In this document: piece after piece, positions 1 to 9,790 of the stretch
Position numbering within the stretch: position 1 is the stretch's first letter
How the letters are laid out: every line of letters starts with the position of its first letter
Origin: Flaccisagitta enflata
Lineage: Eukaryota; Chaetognatha; Sagittoidea; Aphragmophora
Length of the DNA: 64,000 nucleotides
Direction of reading: 5' to 3'
Assembly: GCA_965153355.1 (NCBI GenBank)
Contig: OZ231127.1
Coordinates: 34,720,001-34,784,000, forward strand
The notes under the pieces: model-generated
Databases searched by the model: none
Told to the model about the DNA's origin: nothing
The model's input: only the letters and a program-made list of their open reading frames with translations
Translations under genes and position numbers: made by a program

Positions 1-547
1 TAAAACTAGAGGATTAATTTTTGTTACTTTAATTTCATTTCCCAAACTTCATTTTTTGCATCAAACTTAATTAAAAGATACTTAATTCCTTGAACATATT
101 TGGCTGTCAAAAAAAATAACTCGTGAAATCAAAGTGCATGAAGACATCAATATTGAGTGTTCTGACCCAGACCATTGGATTCGGCAGAAAATTTTACCTA
201 TCCTAGACTACAAGAACAGCTCAGTCAGACAATTATTTCAGATTCTATGGCCATTTAAAGTTTTTAAGGACAATTGTCCTAAATTATTTTGAGACAATTG
301 TCCTTAAAAATTTTAAATGGCTGTAAAATCTGAAATAATTATCTGAATGAGCTGTTCTTGTAGTCTAGGATAGGTAAAATTTTCTGCCAAATCCAATGGT
401 CTGGGTTAGAACACTCAATATTGATGTCTATTTTTTTTGAAGGCCAAATATGTTCAAGGAATTAAGTATCTTTTAATTCAGTTATGTACAAAAAAAAAAG
501 TTTGGGAAATGAAATTAAAGTTACAAAAATTAATCCTCCAGTTTTAG
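1..547. mobile_element. Foldback (long inverted-repeat) element
   Basis: The first ~275 bases are repeated in inverted orientation up to position 547, with the turn at about 275-285 (GGACAATTGTCC). The outer ends are TAAAACTAGAGGATTAATTT and its complement ending CCAGTTTTA. Divergence between arms is modest, so this is a single folded unit and not two chance copies. It has no coding capacity. The left end may lie just outside the window, so the true boundary and target duplication cannot be read. Confidence 0.85.
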
Positions 548-552
548 CCGGG

Positions 553-571
553 TTTGCTCGGAAGGTACTGT
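553..571 (+). repeat. Relic of the SINE 3' end
   Basis: TTGCTCGGAAGGTACTGTA closely matches the 3' terminal motif of the tRNA-derived SINE at 21270-21577. Only this short stretch is recognisable, so it may be a truncated insertion or an end motif shared with another family. From here to about 930 nothing else is recognised. Confidence 0.3.
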
Positions 572-934
572 AGCTGGTAATCTGGTTGATTGATTTTGAG
601 TATTCTAGCTCATCTTGCTCATATGGGTCAGTCCTATTTTTCTCTAGTTTTTAGTGCTATCAACACATACAATTGCTCTTGATAGAGATTGACCTTAGAT
701 CCGAAATCTTAGTCCTTGTGAATTTTTTGATTTCTCTTTTAGATGCGGCTGGTCTAGAGGGGCTAATGGCATGAGCTTGAATTTATGCACATAACTCTGT
801 TCATCTCATAATTTTGAACTTCTTAGGGGCCCCTAAGGACCCCCAAGAAAGCCCTTCATAGGGATTTTTTTTTCTTTAAAGTGGGGCGCAATCGAAAGGA
901 AATTGTTAAATCTTGTATTTTCATTTTTTTTAAA

Positions 935-1156
935 ACAAGGCTGGATACACGGCTACCCCAGTTGCGTTTGGGTGGGCAGGGGCCATGTTTGAGATCACTT
1001 CATCATTTGAGCAGGGGCAGTGAGGCCAAAGACTGCAAAAACCAGAAAAAAGTAAAGTCTGACAGACGGACCAATGGACCAACAGACGGACCAACGGACG
1101 TACCGACGGACGGACTGACAAAGGGGGTTGTAGAGTCGCGTGCACGCGACTAAAAA
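935..1156 (+). mobile_element. Family A terminal-hairpin element, full length
   Basis: Head ACAAGGCTGGATACACGGC, body with GTGGGCAGGGGC and a GCAGTGAGGCC block, then GGACC/GGAC-type tetramers, then GTTGTAGAG and the perfect palindrome GTCGCGTGCACGCGAC followed by TAAAAA. Head and tail match dozens of other copies in the window. Short ORFs on both strands across it are by-products of the repeat. Confidence 0.85.
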
Positions 1157-1747
1157 CTTTTAACAAATTTTGTGTCGTGCGTCAGTGACTAAACAAAAAA
1201 AAGTTTATTTTTTTGGAAAATGGTTTTTAAAAGTGGGGTGCAAACAACAGGAAATTGTTTGATTCGCCTAGATCCAACATCCTGTAACCTTTATTTTTTT
1301 TTCAAAAAACTTTGATTCTGTTGAAATTCACTGTCAGCCATATTTTAAAAAAAAGTTGAAAGATTCTCCTGGAATTTTTTCAGCCATAAATGGTTCAAAC
1401 AAATGCTCATAACTCATAAGTATTTGAGCCAGAACCTTTAAATTTGAAACGTCCAATATTGAAAGCGCTGAGCAGGTCCATGCGAAAGATTGTGCTACTG
1501 ACTGACCTAGGAACATTTTGTGTCTAAGTCTACTCTTGATTTGATCTAACAAATAAAAAGAATTTTAGTGACTGAAGACAAAAACTGAAAAGTGACCAAT
1601 GCTTACAACTTGTTTCCTCACGGCGACAGTCACCATTACGGGATGAATGAAGTTGAGTATTCCATCCTCTCCCCAATGGGTGGGGGGCAGGGATGTAAAT
1701 TGACTTGAACGGTTGAGAGATTGGGCAAAAATCAAAGGAAAGAAGAA
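1157..1747. other. Intergenic, nothing recognised
   Basis: AT-rich sequence between two family A copies. I see no conserved ORF, no inverted repeat of note and no simple repeat. Confidence 0.5.
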
Positions 1748-1944
1748 ACAAGGCCGAATATACGGCTACCCCAGTCGCGTGTGGGTGGGCAGGGGCCCTA
1801 TTTGAGGTCACTTGATCACTTGGGCAGGAGCAGTGAGGCCATAGACCGCAAAAACCCAAAAAAAGTAAAGTGTGACGGACGGACCGACCGACCAACGGAC
1901 CAACGGACAAAGCGGGGTGTAGTTGCGTAGCACGCGACTAAAAA
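1748..1944 (+). mobile_element. Family A element, full length
   Basis: ACAAGGCCGAATATACGGC head, GTGGGTGGGCAGGGGCCC body, GGACGGACCGACCGACC tetramers, and tail GGGGTGTAGTTGCGTAGCACGCGACTAAAA. The hairpin here is GTTGCG/CGCGAC, which still pairs through one G-U wobble. Confidence 0.85.
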
Positions 1945-1967
1945 CAACTGAAACCGGGTCAAAATAT

Positions 1968-2196
1968 TGTTGCGACAGGTGGGCAGGGGCATACAAACCC
2001 CATCCTTAACTTCCTCACGCTGTGCTCACTTAGACACAGAGACAATCTAAACTGCAGCCTCATCAATGCACGTTACTGCGCATGTTGATTCGAGCATAAC
2101 CAATGGACGGGCCAATGGAACAACAGACAGATGGACCAACAGAGACTGATAAACAGACGGACTAAGCCTCTTATAGAGTTGCGTGTATAAAACTAA
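1968..2196 (+). mobile_element. Family A element, diverged
   Basis: GTGGGCAGGGGC body motif near the start, interrupted GGACC/ACAGACGGAC tetramers, and a degenerate tail CCTCTTATAGAGTTGCGTGT then AAAACTAAAAA. The head is eroded and the second stem arm is lost. Confidence 0.55.
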
Positions 2197-2249
2197 AAAC
2201 CAAACTTGCACTTTTGGTAGTACATTGGTAATAGGTCTCAGTAATTCTG

Positions 2250-2770
<521 letters not shown>

Positions 2771-2786
2771 CTCTCTTTAATTTTAG

Positions 2787-3029
2787 ACGGCTGGGGATTG
2801 TCCTGGCGCTCGTGTGCCTTTGGGCCCGGAAGCAGTCTCAATGCTCAAGCACCAGATTCGGATCGGAGGACTAAAGAACGGCGACGAGGCGATGTTCAAA
2901 CTCGCTTCTGACGGAACTTCGATAACGCGTCGGGAGAATGCCACAGTTACGACCCTCACGCTCTGCAACGACACGAAGGCGTTGCAACTCAAAACCATCG
3001 CTACTGTCATGGCTAACGAAAGCTATGAT
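2787..3029 (+). CDS. Exon with SDG motif
   Basis: Acceptor TTTAATTTTAG at 2785-2786 and donor GTAAGT at 3030. It encodes 81 residues from TAGDCPGARV to ANESYD, including FKLASDGTSITRR, with phase 0 at the 3' end. The frame is closed upstream only by the acceptor, so at least one earlier exon is expected. Confidence 0.8.
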
Positions 3030-3108
3030 GTAAGTTATAATCACCATGCATATGAATGATGTGATGTCTACTACTATGTAATTATCTCACTAGAGGATAT
3101 GATTGAAA

Positions 3109-3174
<66 letters not shown>

Positions 3175-3184
3175 GATGATGATA

Positions 3185-3215
<31 letters not shown>

Positions 3216-5009
3216 CAACAAGGGCGATAATTAAGACGATGATAATGATATATGATGGTGATGATGATGACTTCCAAGTATTCAATTCAAGTATTTCAAC
3301 TTGCACACCAAAACAAAAATAAGGCCAGATACACGGCAGGACAGTCGCAGACGGTTGGGCAGGAGCAGTAATGCGAAAACTGCTCACAATTCAGAAATCT
3401 TACCAACGGACGGACCAACCAACACAGCAATGTGTAGAGTCGCGTGCCCGCGACTAAAGATGTCCACCTTTTTGCTTTAGATACTAGCGGTTAGCCTCAA
3501 GCAAACAATGCACGAGTATCAGGAGTTTGCGTCACAGAACCAAGTTTTTGTCGACGACGAGACGGGAGTCACGATCCGATTGAAGTATCTGCTTGGAGGT
3601 AATACCGCTTTTCATTCCGTCTATACATTCACACAGTGGGCCTTAACTGGGTATGAGTTTAAAAAAATTCCCAATGGTAGTGACTTGTATGAGTAAGTAC
3701 AATTTATAGTGGAGAATTGATGTAAACCCTTCAAAAAAAATTTCCCTTGAAAATTTTTGCAAAAATCGTTAAAAAGTATCAGTTTTCGTATATATTTACA
3801 TATAAATCTTAAGGATATATCAATTTCAAAATTCTGACTCAAGATTCACATTTCTGGTGGAATTTCCAATCATTTGATAGGTCACACTATATACTTTCAT
3901 GAAAAAATAATAGTTTTGTTTTCTATGCCACTATTACAAAGAAAATAATGGTAGCCTAAAATATGAAAATCTTATTCTTTCATGAAAGTATATTGTGTGA
4001 CTTATCAAATGATTGGAAATTTCACTATGAATGTGAATCTTAAGTCAGAATTTTGAAACTGATATATCCTTGAAATACATTTATAAATATATACAAAAAT
4101 TGATATTTTTTAATAATTTTTGCAAAAATCTTCAAGGGAAATTTTTTTTTTAAGAGTTTACATCAATTGTCCACTATAACTTGTACCTAGTTACATAAGT
4201 CACTACCACTGGGGATTTTTTTAAACTCATACCTAATAAGGCCCACTGTGTTCATCCATCTGTTCTTCCTTTTGTCTGTTCGCTTTTCCCTCTGTCACAA
4301 TCTATGAATCAGAGCAAATATACAGAAGGAACCAGTATAAGTGGTGTTGAGGGACCAAAATTATAGCACCCCCTACAGCCCACACCATTACTTATAATTC
4401 TTTACTTTAGATAATGGTTTATAGGTGTTGGCCTTGTTCAGTTTGGGTATAGTGAGGGATATTGTTCCACCTGTCATACCTTACTTGAAAACATTTTTTC
4501 ATCAAGGCAATTTTTTAAATTCCATCAAGAGCCTTTCCAAATCTCATTTTTCCCATTTTTGAGAGTTTTGAAAATGCTCAAATTTTAGCGTAAAAAAGTT
4601 GCGGCAATTCTAAAAAAAAACTCAAAAAAAGCCTTGATGAAAAAATTTGTCTTTACCTAAGCCGCCCTGAGTATAAGAAAAGAAGCATCAGTGTGGGCTG
4701 AAGGGGGGTGCTATGACTTTTGGTCCCTCCACACCTCTTATGATGGTTCCTTCTGTAGTTTTTATGCTCCTGACAAAAAAAAGTTCACGGCTCTTGACTA
4801 CCCGTAACCGCCAATGCTAGACATGTGTCTCGCCTTTTTTTGAATATTTTCCATTTTGATGGATTTAATCAAAGCCATGTGCCCGTGTCTCTTACCAGGC
4901 GATCTCCATTTCCTCCTCACGGCGTATGGACTCTCGCAAGCAACGGCGAACTACCCTTGTTTGTTTTGTGTTGCCTGCAAGGATGATTTCCAAACAAGTT
5001 AGAAAAAAG

Positions 5010-5106
<97 letters not shown>

Positions 5107-5118
5107 AAAAAGAACGAA

Positions 5119-5149
<31 letters not shown>

Positions 5150-5426
5150 TTCAAGAAAATAAAGGAAAACGAAGAAGAAGAAAACGAAGGAGAAGAAAAC
5201 TAAGAAGAAAATGGAGAGGTAGAAGACACAAGGCCGGATACACGGTCACCATTTGCGGACGGGTGGGCAGGGGCGGAAATTTGCGTTTTCACACTTTTCG
5301 ACTCGATCATCACGGACCGACAGACCGACGGACAGACGGACCGAAGGACAAAGCCTCTTATAGAGTTGCGTGTCCGCAACTAAAAATCTAAAAACAGAAG
5401 AAAGCAAAGATGAGGAGCAGGGAAAA

Positions 5427-5498
<72 letters not shown>

Positions 5499-5564
5499 AA
5501 CGAACAAAGAAACAAAGAAAGAAACAAGGAAACAAAAAACAAAGAAGCAGAGAAAGAAAGAATG

Positions 5565-5656
<92 letters not shown>

Positions 5657-7237
5657 GCTTATTTTCTCTCACTCTCGTATATTTTGAATTAGTGATCGAC
5701 GAAGACGACGGCTGGCTCATTTACAATGAAGTTGGAGAGGCGAGGACGCGTGGCAACATCGGACGTGAAGCGGGAAGACTCTCCGGAAACAAGGAACTGA
5801 GCGTCAAAAGGCCGCCAATTCCAACCATTCCGCTCGATGCAGAGACTCCACTCATCTACGGCGTTCCTCCGGACATTCTTCATGCGCGAATGCGGGTCGG
5901 GGACAAACTTATGTCCGAGCTCATGAATGTAGTGGTTGAGTACACCCGTGATAAACTGGCCAAACCTCTTGAAGCACTCATTCGTGACATTGGCGTGCCA
6001 TTTACCACCTATGAGGCGCAAAATCACGGAAATGTTCAACTCAAGCACAGTAGTTTGACTGGGGTGCGTTGGCGAAAACTGTTCAAGGGGATTGGTCCGG
6101 CGCTGCGAAATTCGAATGGTGTGCTGCCGGAGGAGAAAAAGGCGAAATTTGCTCATCTCTTTGAAGAGTTCTCGGCGATTTTGGATGTGGTCAGCAACTG
6201 CACGCGTTCAGATGCGGAGCCAGTAGCAAAGAGAACCCAGGAATGGGGAAAACGGTTTAGAGAGATGGGGTTTTCAATCACACCTTACGTCCATATCATC
6301 GTCACACATTTACCAATGAGTGTCAAATTGTTCGGGAATTTAAGTAAATTGTCAGGAGAGTTAGTGGAGTTGGCAAATGACAGTCTCAAGAAAACGCATT
6401 TACGACGCACCACCCATAAATTCCCAAAACAAACTCTCCAAGCGCAATTGCGTCTAGAGCTACAAGAAATGAAGGAGAGAGAGAAAAGATTCATCAGCGA
6501 ACAGTCTCGGAAGCGGAAGGCGCCGAAGCCGATTCCAGATTGGAGTGAACGTCAAAAGGCGGCGGAAAAGCGGCGTAGGGACGAGGAAGCACAAGAACGA
6601 GCTGCGGCCACTGCAGCCCAGGCGTCGCCGTACGCTCATCTTACAAGCAAAGAACTTAGAGAATTGATTTTCGCGAAAACCGGACAAAAGACTCGTAAAC
6701 AAAATCACCAAAATTTGATGGATGCTTTGGCGGCCATCGATATGTACCAAAATTCGACCAGAGGTTAAAAATAATTGAAATTGTTTAGGTCATTATCCGG
6801 AAATGTAAAAGAGTTTAAAATGAAAGGATCATCTACACTAAAAAAAATGGCAATGTTAATTTTTTACGGTTTTAAATCCTTCTCAGTTCTTGTGTGTGTC
6901 TTATCTTATTATGAAAATGTCTGTGTTTTTCTTACTGACAGATGACGTTTCCAATCACGAAGAATTGGCTCCTCTTCCTCCACCTGATCCTCCTCACGCT
7001 CTGCCTACTCTGCATCTCCCTCCTCTCCCGGCACCTTCTCCATCCTCCGTCGCTTCAGCTACTGTTCCTCCACCTCGTTCGCCTTTGGTGGTTCACAGCG
7101 CTCCTCCTCCTCCTCCACCGGCTCTGCTGCCGTCAATGCCACCAATGGTAGACCTAACCTCGCCAGGAAGAGTCGCTACCGTTGATCTTGCAGTGGAAAT
7201 TGACGACAACCTCATAGACTTCATCATTTTGGAGTGA
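2787..7237 (+). CDS. Spliced gene: conserved metazoan protein of unknown function (SDG / GGDxxFLL-CxxC / DxLH family), 5' incomplete
   Basis: Five exons: 2787-3029, 3481-3598, 4899-4997, 5693-6763, 6942-7237. Every junction is GT-AG and the joined frame stays open for 1827 nt (608 codons plus stop). In order the visible protein has SDG (about residues 41-43), GGDLHFLLTAYGLSQATANY with a C-x2-C-x2-C cluster (about 120-147), PLDAETPLIYGVPPDILHAR (DxLH about 214-217), PYVHIIVTHLP (about 351-361), SGELVELANDSLKK (about 374-387), a basic coiled stretch (about 403-463), a SAP-like HLTSKELRELIFAKTGQKTR segment (about 469-488), and a proline-rich acidic tail. From memory, similar multi-copy predictions occur in cnidarians, lancelets and other invertebrates. 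The spaced acidic residues and the cysteine cluster recall a DDE-type transposase core, but that is inference. No initiator ATG is visible, so upstream exon(s) are missing or outside the window. Repeats fill all introns. Confidence 0.85.
3106..3214 (+). repeat. (GAT)n microsatellite
   Basis: About 36 trinucleotides, with AAG and AAT interruptions near 3172-3183, inside intron 1. ORFs made of poly-Met, poly-His or poly-Ile are artefacts. Confidence 0.95.
3320..3458 (+). mobile_element. Family A element inside intron 1
   Basis: AAGGCCAGATACACGGCAGG head, GGTTGGGCAGGAGCAG body, short GGACGGACC run, tail TGTAGAGTCGCGTGCCCGCGACTAAA. The head variant with CAGGACAGTCGC matches the copy at 43439. 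Confidence 0.85.
3481..3598 (+). CDS. Exon leading into the GGD motif
   Basis: Follows acceptor TTTGCTTTAG and reads ILAVSLKQTMHEYQEF to IRLKYLLG, ending with the first base of a split Gly codon at donor GGTAATACC. Joining to 4899 gives LLGGDLHFLL, which supports both splice sites. Confidence 0.85.
3632..4250. mobile_element. 619-bp foldback element with TTCA flanks
   Basis: Arms of about 300 bp start CACAGTGGGCCTTA and end TAAGGCCCACTGTG, turning near 3935-3950. TTCA flanks both ends (3628-3631 and 4251-4254), a possible 4-bp target duplication. The core TTTGATAGGTCACACTATAT recurs in the foldback at 33418-33927, so the two belong to one wider family. No coding capacity. Confidence 0.85.
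4323..4755. mobile_element. 433-bp MITE with ~65-bp terminal inverted repeats and TA flanks
   Basis: Starts CAGAAGGAACCA and ends TGGTTCCTTCTG, with further arm pairing through GAGGGACCAAAATTATAGCA and its complement. TA precedes and follows it, as for Tc1/mariner-type insertions. An internal 36-39 bp stretch (4437-4476) recurs inverted at 51814-51857. Confidence 0.8.
4899..4997 (+). CDS. Exon with GGDLHFLL and cysteine cluster
   Basis: Reads GDLHFLLTAYGLSQATANY then PCLFCVACKDDFQT. Donor is GTTAGA at 4998. The last base A joins TG at 5693 to give Met-Ile-Asp, in frame with the main exon. Without splicing a TAG follows at once, so the intron is required. Confidence 0.85.
5013..5101 (+). repeat. 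(GA)n microsatellite near the intron donor
   Basis: About 45 uninterrupted GA dinucleotides, followed to about 5220 by A/G-rich imperfect repeats (GAAAAA, GAAGAA). Confidence 0.95.
5228..5386 (+). mobile_element. Family A element inside intron 3
   Basis: ACAAGGCCGGATACACGGTC head, GACGGGTGGGCAGGGGCGG body, GACCGACGGACAGACGGACC tetramers, tail CCTCTTATAGAGTTGCGTGTCCGCAACTAAAAA. This is the GTTGCG/CGCAAC stem subtype. Confidence 0.88.
5425..5500 (+). repeat. (GAAA)n microsatellite
   Basis: About 18 tetramers, decaying into GAAACAAA variants up to about 5560. Confidence 0.95.
5569..5652 (+). repeat. (CT)n microsatellite near the intron acceptor
   Basis: About 42 uninterrupted CT dinucleotides, complementary to the GA run at 5013-5101 in the same intron. 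Confidence 0.95.
5693..6763 (+). CDS. Main exon with DxLH core, basic coiled region and SAP-like segment
   Basis: Continues the frame from 4997 and runs 357 residues to a split codon at donor G|GTTAAA (6764). Landmarks are DILHARMRVGDKL, PYVHIIVTHLP, GELVELANDSLKK, a Lys/Arg/Glu-rich helix, and a leucine-rich SAP-like motif near its end. If the donor were not used, a TAA at 6766-6768 would end the protein, giving a shorter isoform that lacks the proline-rich tail. Confidence 0.88.
6764..6941 (+). other. Intron 4 (visible numbering), short
   Basis: 178 nt, GTTAAA donor and CTTACTGACAG acceptor, without repeats. Retention would end translation two codons into the intron. Confidence 0.65.
6942..7237 (+). 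CDS. Last coding exon: proline-rich acidic C-terminus
   Basis: Joins as Arg-Asp-Asp-Val-Ser, then runs of proline with Leu/Ser/Ala spacers, and ends DLAVEIDDNLIDFIILE followed by TGA. Low-complexity proline content makes homology weak, but the frame is open exactly in the spliced phase. The hydrophobic-acidic end could be an interaction peptide; this is inference. Confidence 0.7.
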
Positions 7238-7388
7238 CTATGGGAACTAATCAACAGCACCGAGTCCCATAACTCGTTTCATTCAGACTCAGAATACGCT
7301 CTTTTTACAATGTAATGTCGCTATGTTTTGAAATGTATTTATGCATTTTTTTTTACTTTTACAATGTTGAAAATAGTTCTAAATTGTT

Positions 7389-7394
7389 ATTAAA
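7389..7394 (+). promoter_or_regulatory. Candidate polyadenylation signal ATTAAA
   Basis: ATTAAA lies about 150 nt downstream of the TGA in AT-rich sequence, a common variant of the metazoan signal. It is the best candidate for the 3' end of the spliced gene. Confidence 0.45.
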
Positions 7395-7399
7395 GATTG

Positions 7400-8180
7400 T
7401 GGTTACGAGAAAATAATATTCTTATCATTCGAGTAACCTAAAAGAGGGAATGCTCATATAAATGTGGTCATGTGTTTCAAATATCGTAGGCCAGGTTACT
7501 CGCGCTAATTAGCATATTGTGGTTGACATTCTTTTCGTATCAGCTTGGAGCTAGACAGTTGAATAAACACTCTTATTATTGACAGTAAGGTAGTTGGTTA
7601 GCTCTGGAAACCTATATTGATCATAGACATTTGGTAATCGTGACAATGCTATGATAGAGAGACGATGCTCATTAGATAAGCTTGATCAATTCAGATTCAA
7701 ATGAAGAATTCACGTAATGACGGTAACGCATTTTAACAACCAGGTTTGTTTTGATCCTGGGAAAGGAAAACAATTACCTTTCGACTGAGATGGGATTGTT
7801 TAGAACCACAAAAGCTCATCCAGGTATCTTATTCGCTCTGTCAGTAACTCGGCAAAATTTTTCGCAATAGAAATGGCAACGGAATTGCAAGGCATTGCCA
7901 ATGATATTGCAGAATAGACCGAAGTGGCATTGCCAATGATAATGTAAAAGTGGCTGAAGTGACATCATCATCATCCGTGAAAATGGAGGTCTCAAAGCCA
8001 GGGGAGAAAATGGCAGTGATATTGCCAGCAGGCGTTCATATTTTGTAAACCTTCCGAGAGGCAAGAATTCTTCCCTATTAGTTTCCGACACTGATGTGAC
8101 AGGCCTGGTGATTCTAGATCAGCAAGCAGCGCCGCTTCTCAAAAGGGGACGAAAGATATGGGCAGGTAGAAGAAAAAGAA
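7400..8180. other. Intergenic, nothing firm
   Basis: A GGCATTGCCAATGATA motif occurs twice at about 7890-7940. No ORF with recognisable features and no inverted repeat. Confidence 0.5.
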
Positions 8181-8185
<5 letters not shown>

Positions 8186-8211
<26 letters not shown>

Positions 8212-8248
8212 AAGAAGAAGAAGAAGAAGAAGAAGAAGAAGAAGAAGG
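8186..8248 (+). repeat. (GAA)n microsatellite
   Basis: About 20 trinucleotides. The next ~600 bases hold nothing I recognise. Confidence 0.95.
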
Positions 8249-8865
8249 AGGTAGGAGGGGAAGGAAAAAATAACAGGAATAAAAAGATATGGGAATAAAA
8301 AGATGTTTGAAGTCAGCAATGATATCATTTGCATATTGCAGTTTTAAGAAGATTGGTCCGTTGTAATATCGTTGATTCGGAATGCGGTCAGTTAGAGTTG
8401 AAACTGTATCTCAATTAAATTTCTTTATTTTGTGAATTAAAAAAAGAAAACCTAATGCTCACCTAAAAGTTATACCTATTGTCATATTGTTCTAAAAGCC
8501 TTCCGCAAGTAAGATTTTTATTGATGAACAAGTTAATGAAAAAAAGCGATCTTTTGAAATGGTTTTCCCGCATCCTGCATTCAGTTCTGGCGGACAGGCA
8601 GGCTAGCCAGTGATGATTTAATGAGCGCATGTGGTTACAAAGGTATGATTCTGGAGGGGTGCACCACCCACTTTAAGTCAATTTGGCAGCGTTTAGGGTA
8701 AATTTCTGCATCGGTAGATAAGAAGAATCATGGATCTCGTTTGTACAAATTGACCATGACATAAAACTAAAAACTTATTTCATTCTATTGGAAAATCAAA
8801 TTCTTTTTGTATGTCCGACAAAATGTCTCTAGTAATCCACAGACCCCTTGAGGTTATAGTCTCAT

Positions 8866-8922
8866 CTTTCTTTCTTTCTTTCCTTCTATCCTTCCTCCTT
8901 TCTTTCCTTCCTCCTTTCTTTC

Positions 8923-8961
<39 letters not shown>

Positions 8962-9033
8962 TTTTTCTTTCTTTCTTTCTTTTTTTCTTTCTTTCTTTTT
9001 TTCTTTCTTTCTTTTTCTTTCTCACTTTCTGTC
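8866..9033 (+). repeat. (CTTT)n microsatellite, imperfect
   Basis: TTTC/CCTT tetramers with a purer stretch at about 8923-8960. Confidence 0.95.
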
Positions 9034-9492
9034 TTCCTTATTTTTTCTTCTCTCTTTCCCCCTTTCCTCTTCCAAGTTCTTCCGACAAATTTCTTCACCT
9101 TCCGAGAAGCGGCGCTTCCCGCTTCTTCAAAATATGAAGACCTGATTGCCAGTAACAATGCTAAAAGCGAGTAATTTCAGTTATGTCATTCTATTATGTT
9201 CTAGTAATTATTACGATGATGACATTGAGGGAAGTGACTGCGCCTGCGAATGGGCTCGTGCCTGTAAGTCTTGTGACATTGGTTTGTTTTTTGCGCGGAA
9301 GTCTCTCATTTGCAATCAATCGATTTTGTTCGTTGCAATCTACAAGAAACCATTTCAACTTGCTTCAGGCTCAGAGTCGAATGTTTGTGGTTAACGGTTT
9401 GAAGTCGTTAGTTCGTTGCCGTCAAAGTTTTTCGTTGACCCTTCTTTTAGCTTTCAGTTTGTAACCACTTCTTCCCTCACCGATGCCGCGTC
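9034..9492. other. Intergenic with a weak signal-peptide-like ORF
   Basis: An ATG at 9183 (+) opens MSFYYVLVIITMMTLREVT, resembling a secretion signal, and GTAAGT follows at about 9262. No partner exon can be identified, so no gene is called. Confidence 0.2.
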
Positions 9493-9782
9493 TAGGACCC
9501 GAAGTAGTTATGGTTTTGAAATTACCTAGTTAATAGTTCACTTAACTACTTTTTTCGGTAGTTAACTACTAAAAGTAGTTGAAAACTTTAGCCTTTTTTG
9601 CTATTCAATGAAACATTTTCAGAAAGACTGGAATTTATTCCACAAATCCCTTAAATTTTAGGAAAAATAAGAGATTTTGTCATTTAGTAATTAACTAATT
9701 AAGATTTGGTTAGTTAACTAAAGGGGTTATCAAGATTTTAACTAGTTAACTAACTATTTAAAGTGAACTACTTCGGGTCCTA
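9493..9782. mobile_element. 290-bp hAT-like MITE with 8-bp target duplication
   Basis: Perfect 17-bp terminal inverted repeats TAGGACCCGAAGTAGTT and AACTACTTCGGGTCCTA, flanked on both sides by GCCGCGTC (9485-9492 and 9783-9790). The 8-bp duplication and TAG...CTA ends fit the hAT superfamily. The interior is rich in AGTTAACTA-like motifs and has no ORF, so it would need a transposase in trans. Confidence 0.88.
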
Positions 9783-9790
9783 GCCGCGTC

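Larger units (their letters stand above)
3030..3480 (+). other. Intron 1 (visible numbering)
   Basis: GTAAGT donor and TTTTTGCTTTAG acceptor. It contains a (GAT)n tract and a complete family A copy whose tail ends about 22 nt before the acceptor. Confidence 0.75.
3599..4898 (+). other. Intron 2 (visible numbering), packed with two palindromic elements
   Basis: 1300 nt from donor GTAATA to acceptor CTTACCAG. More than 1 kb is taken up by the foldback at 3632-4250 and the inverted-repeat element at 4323-4755. Confidence 0.75.
4998..5692 (+). other. Intron 3 (visible numbering) with complementary (GA)n and (CT)n ends
   Basis: 695 nt. A pure GA run begins about 15 nt after the donor and a pure CT run ends about 40 nt before the acceptor TTTTGAATTAG. 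Between them lie a family A copy and a (GAAA)n tract. Confidence 0.75.

Noticed and set aside
3110-3387. Poly-Met, poly-His and poly-Ile ORFs
   Set aside because: (GAT)n microsatellite inside an intron.
5689-6156. 155-codon minus-strand ORF
   Set aside because: Antisense shadow of the main exon of the spliced gene.
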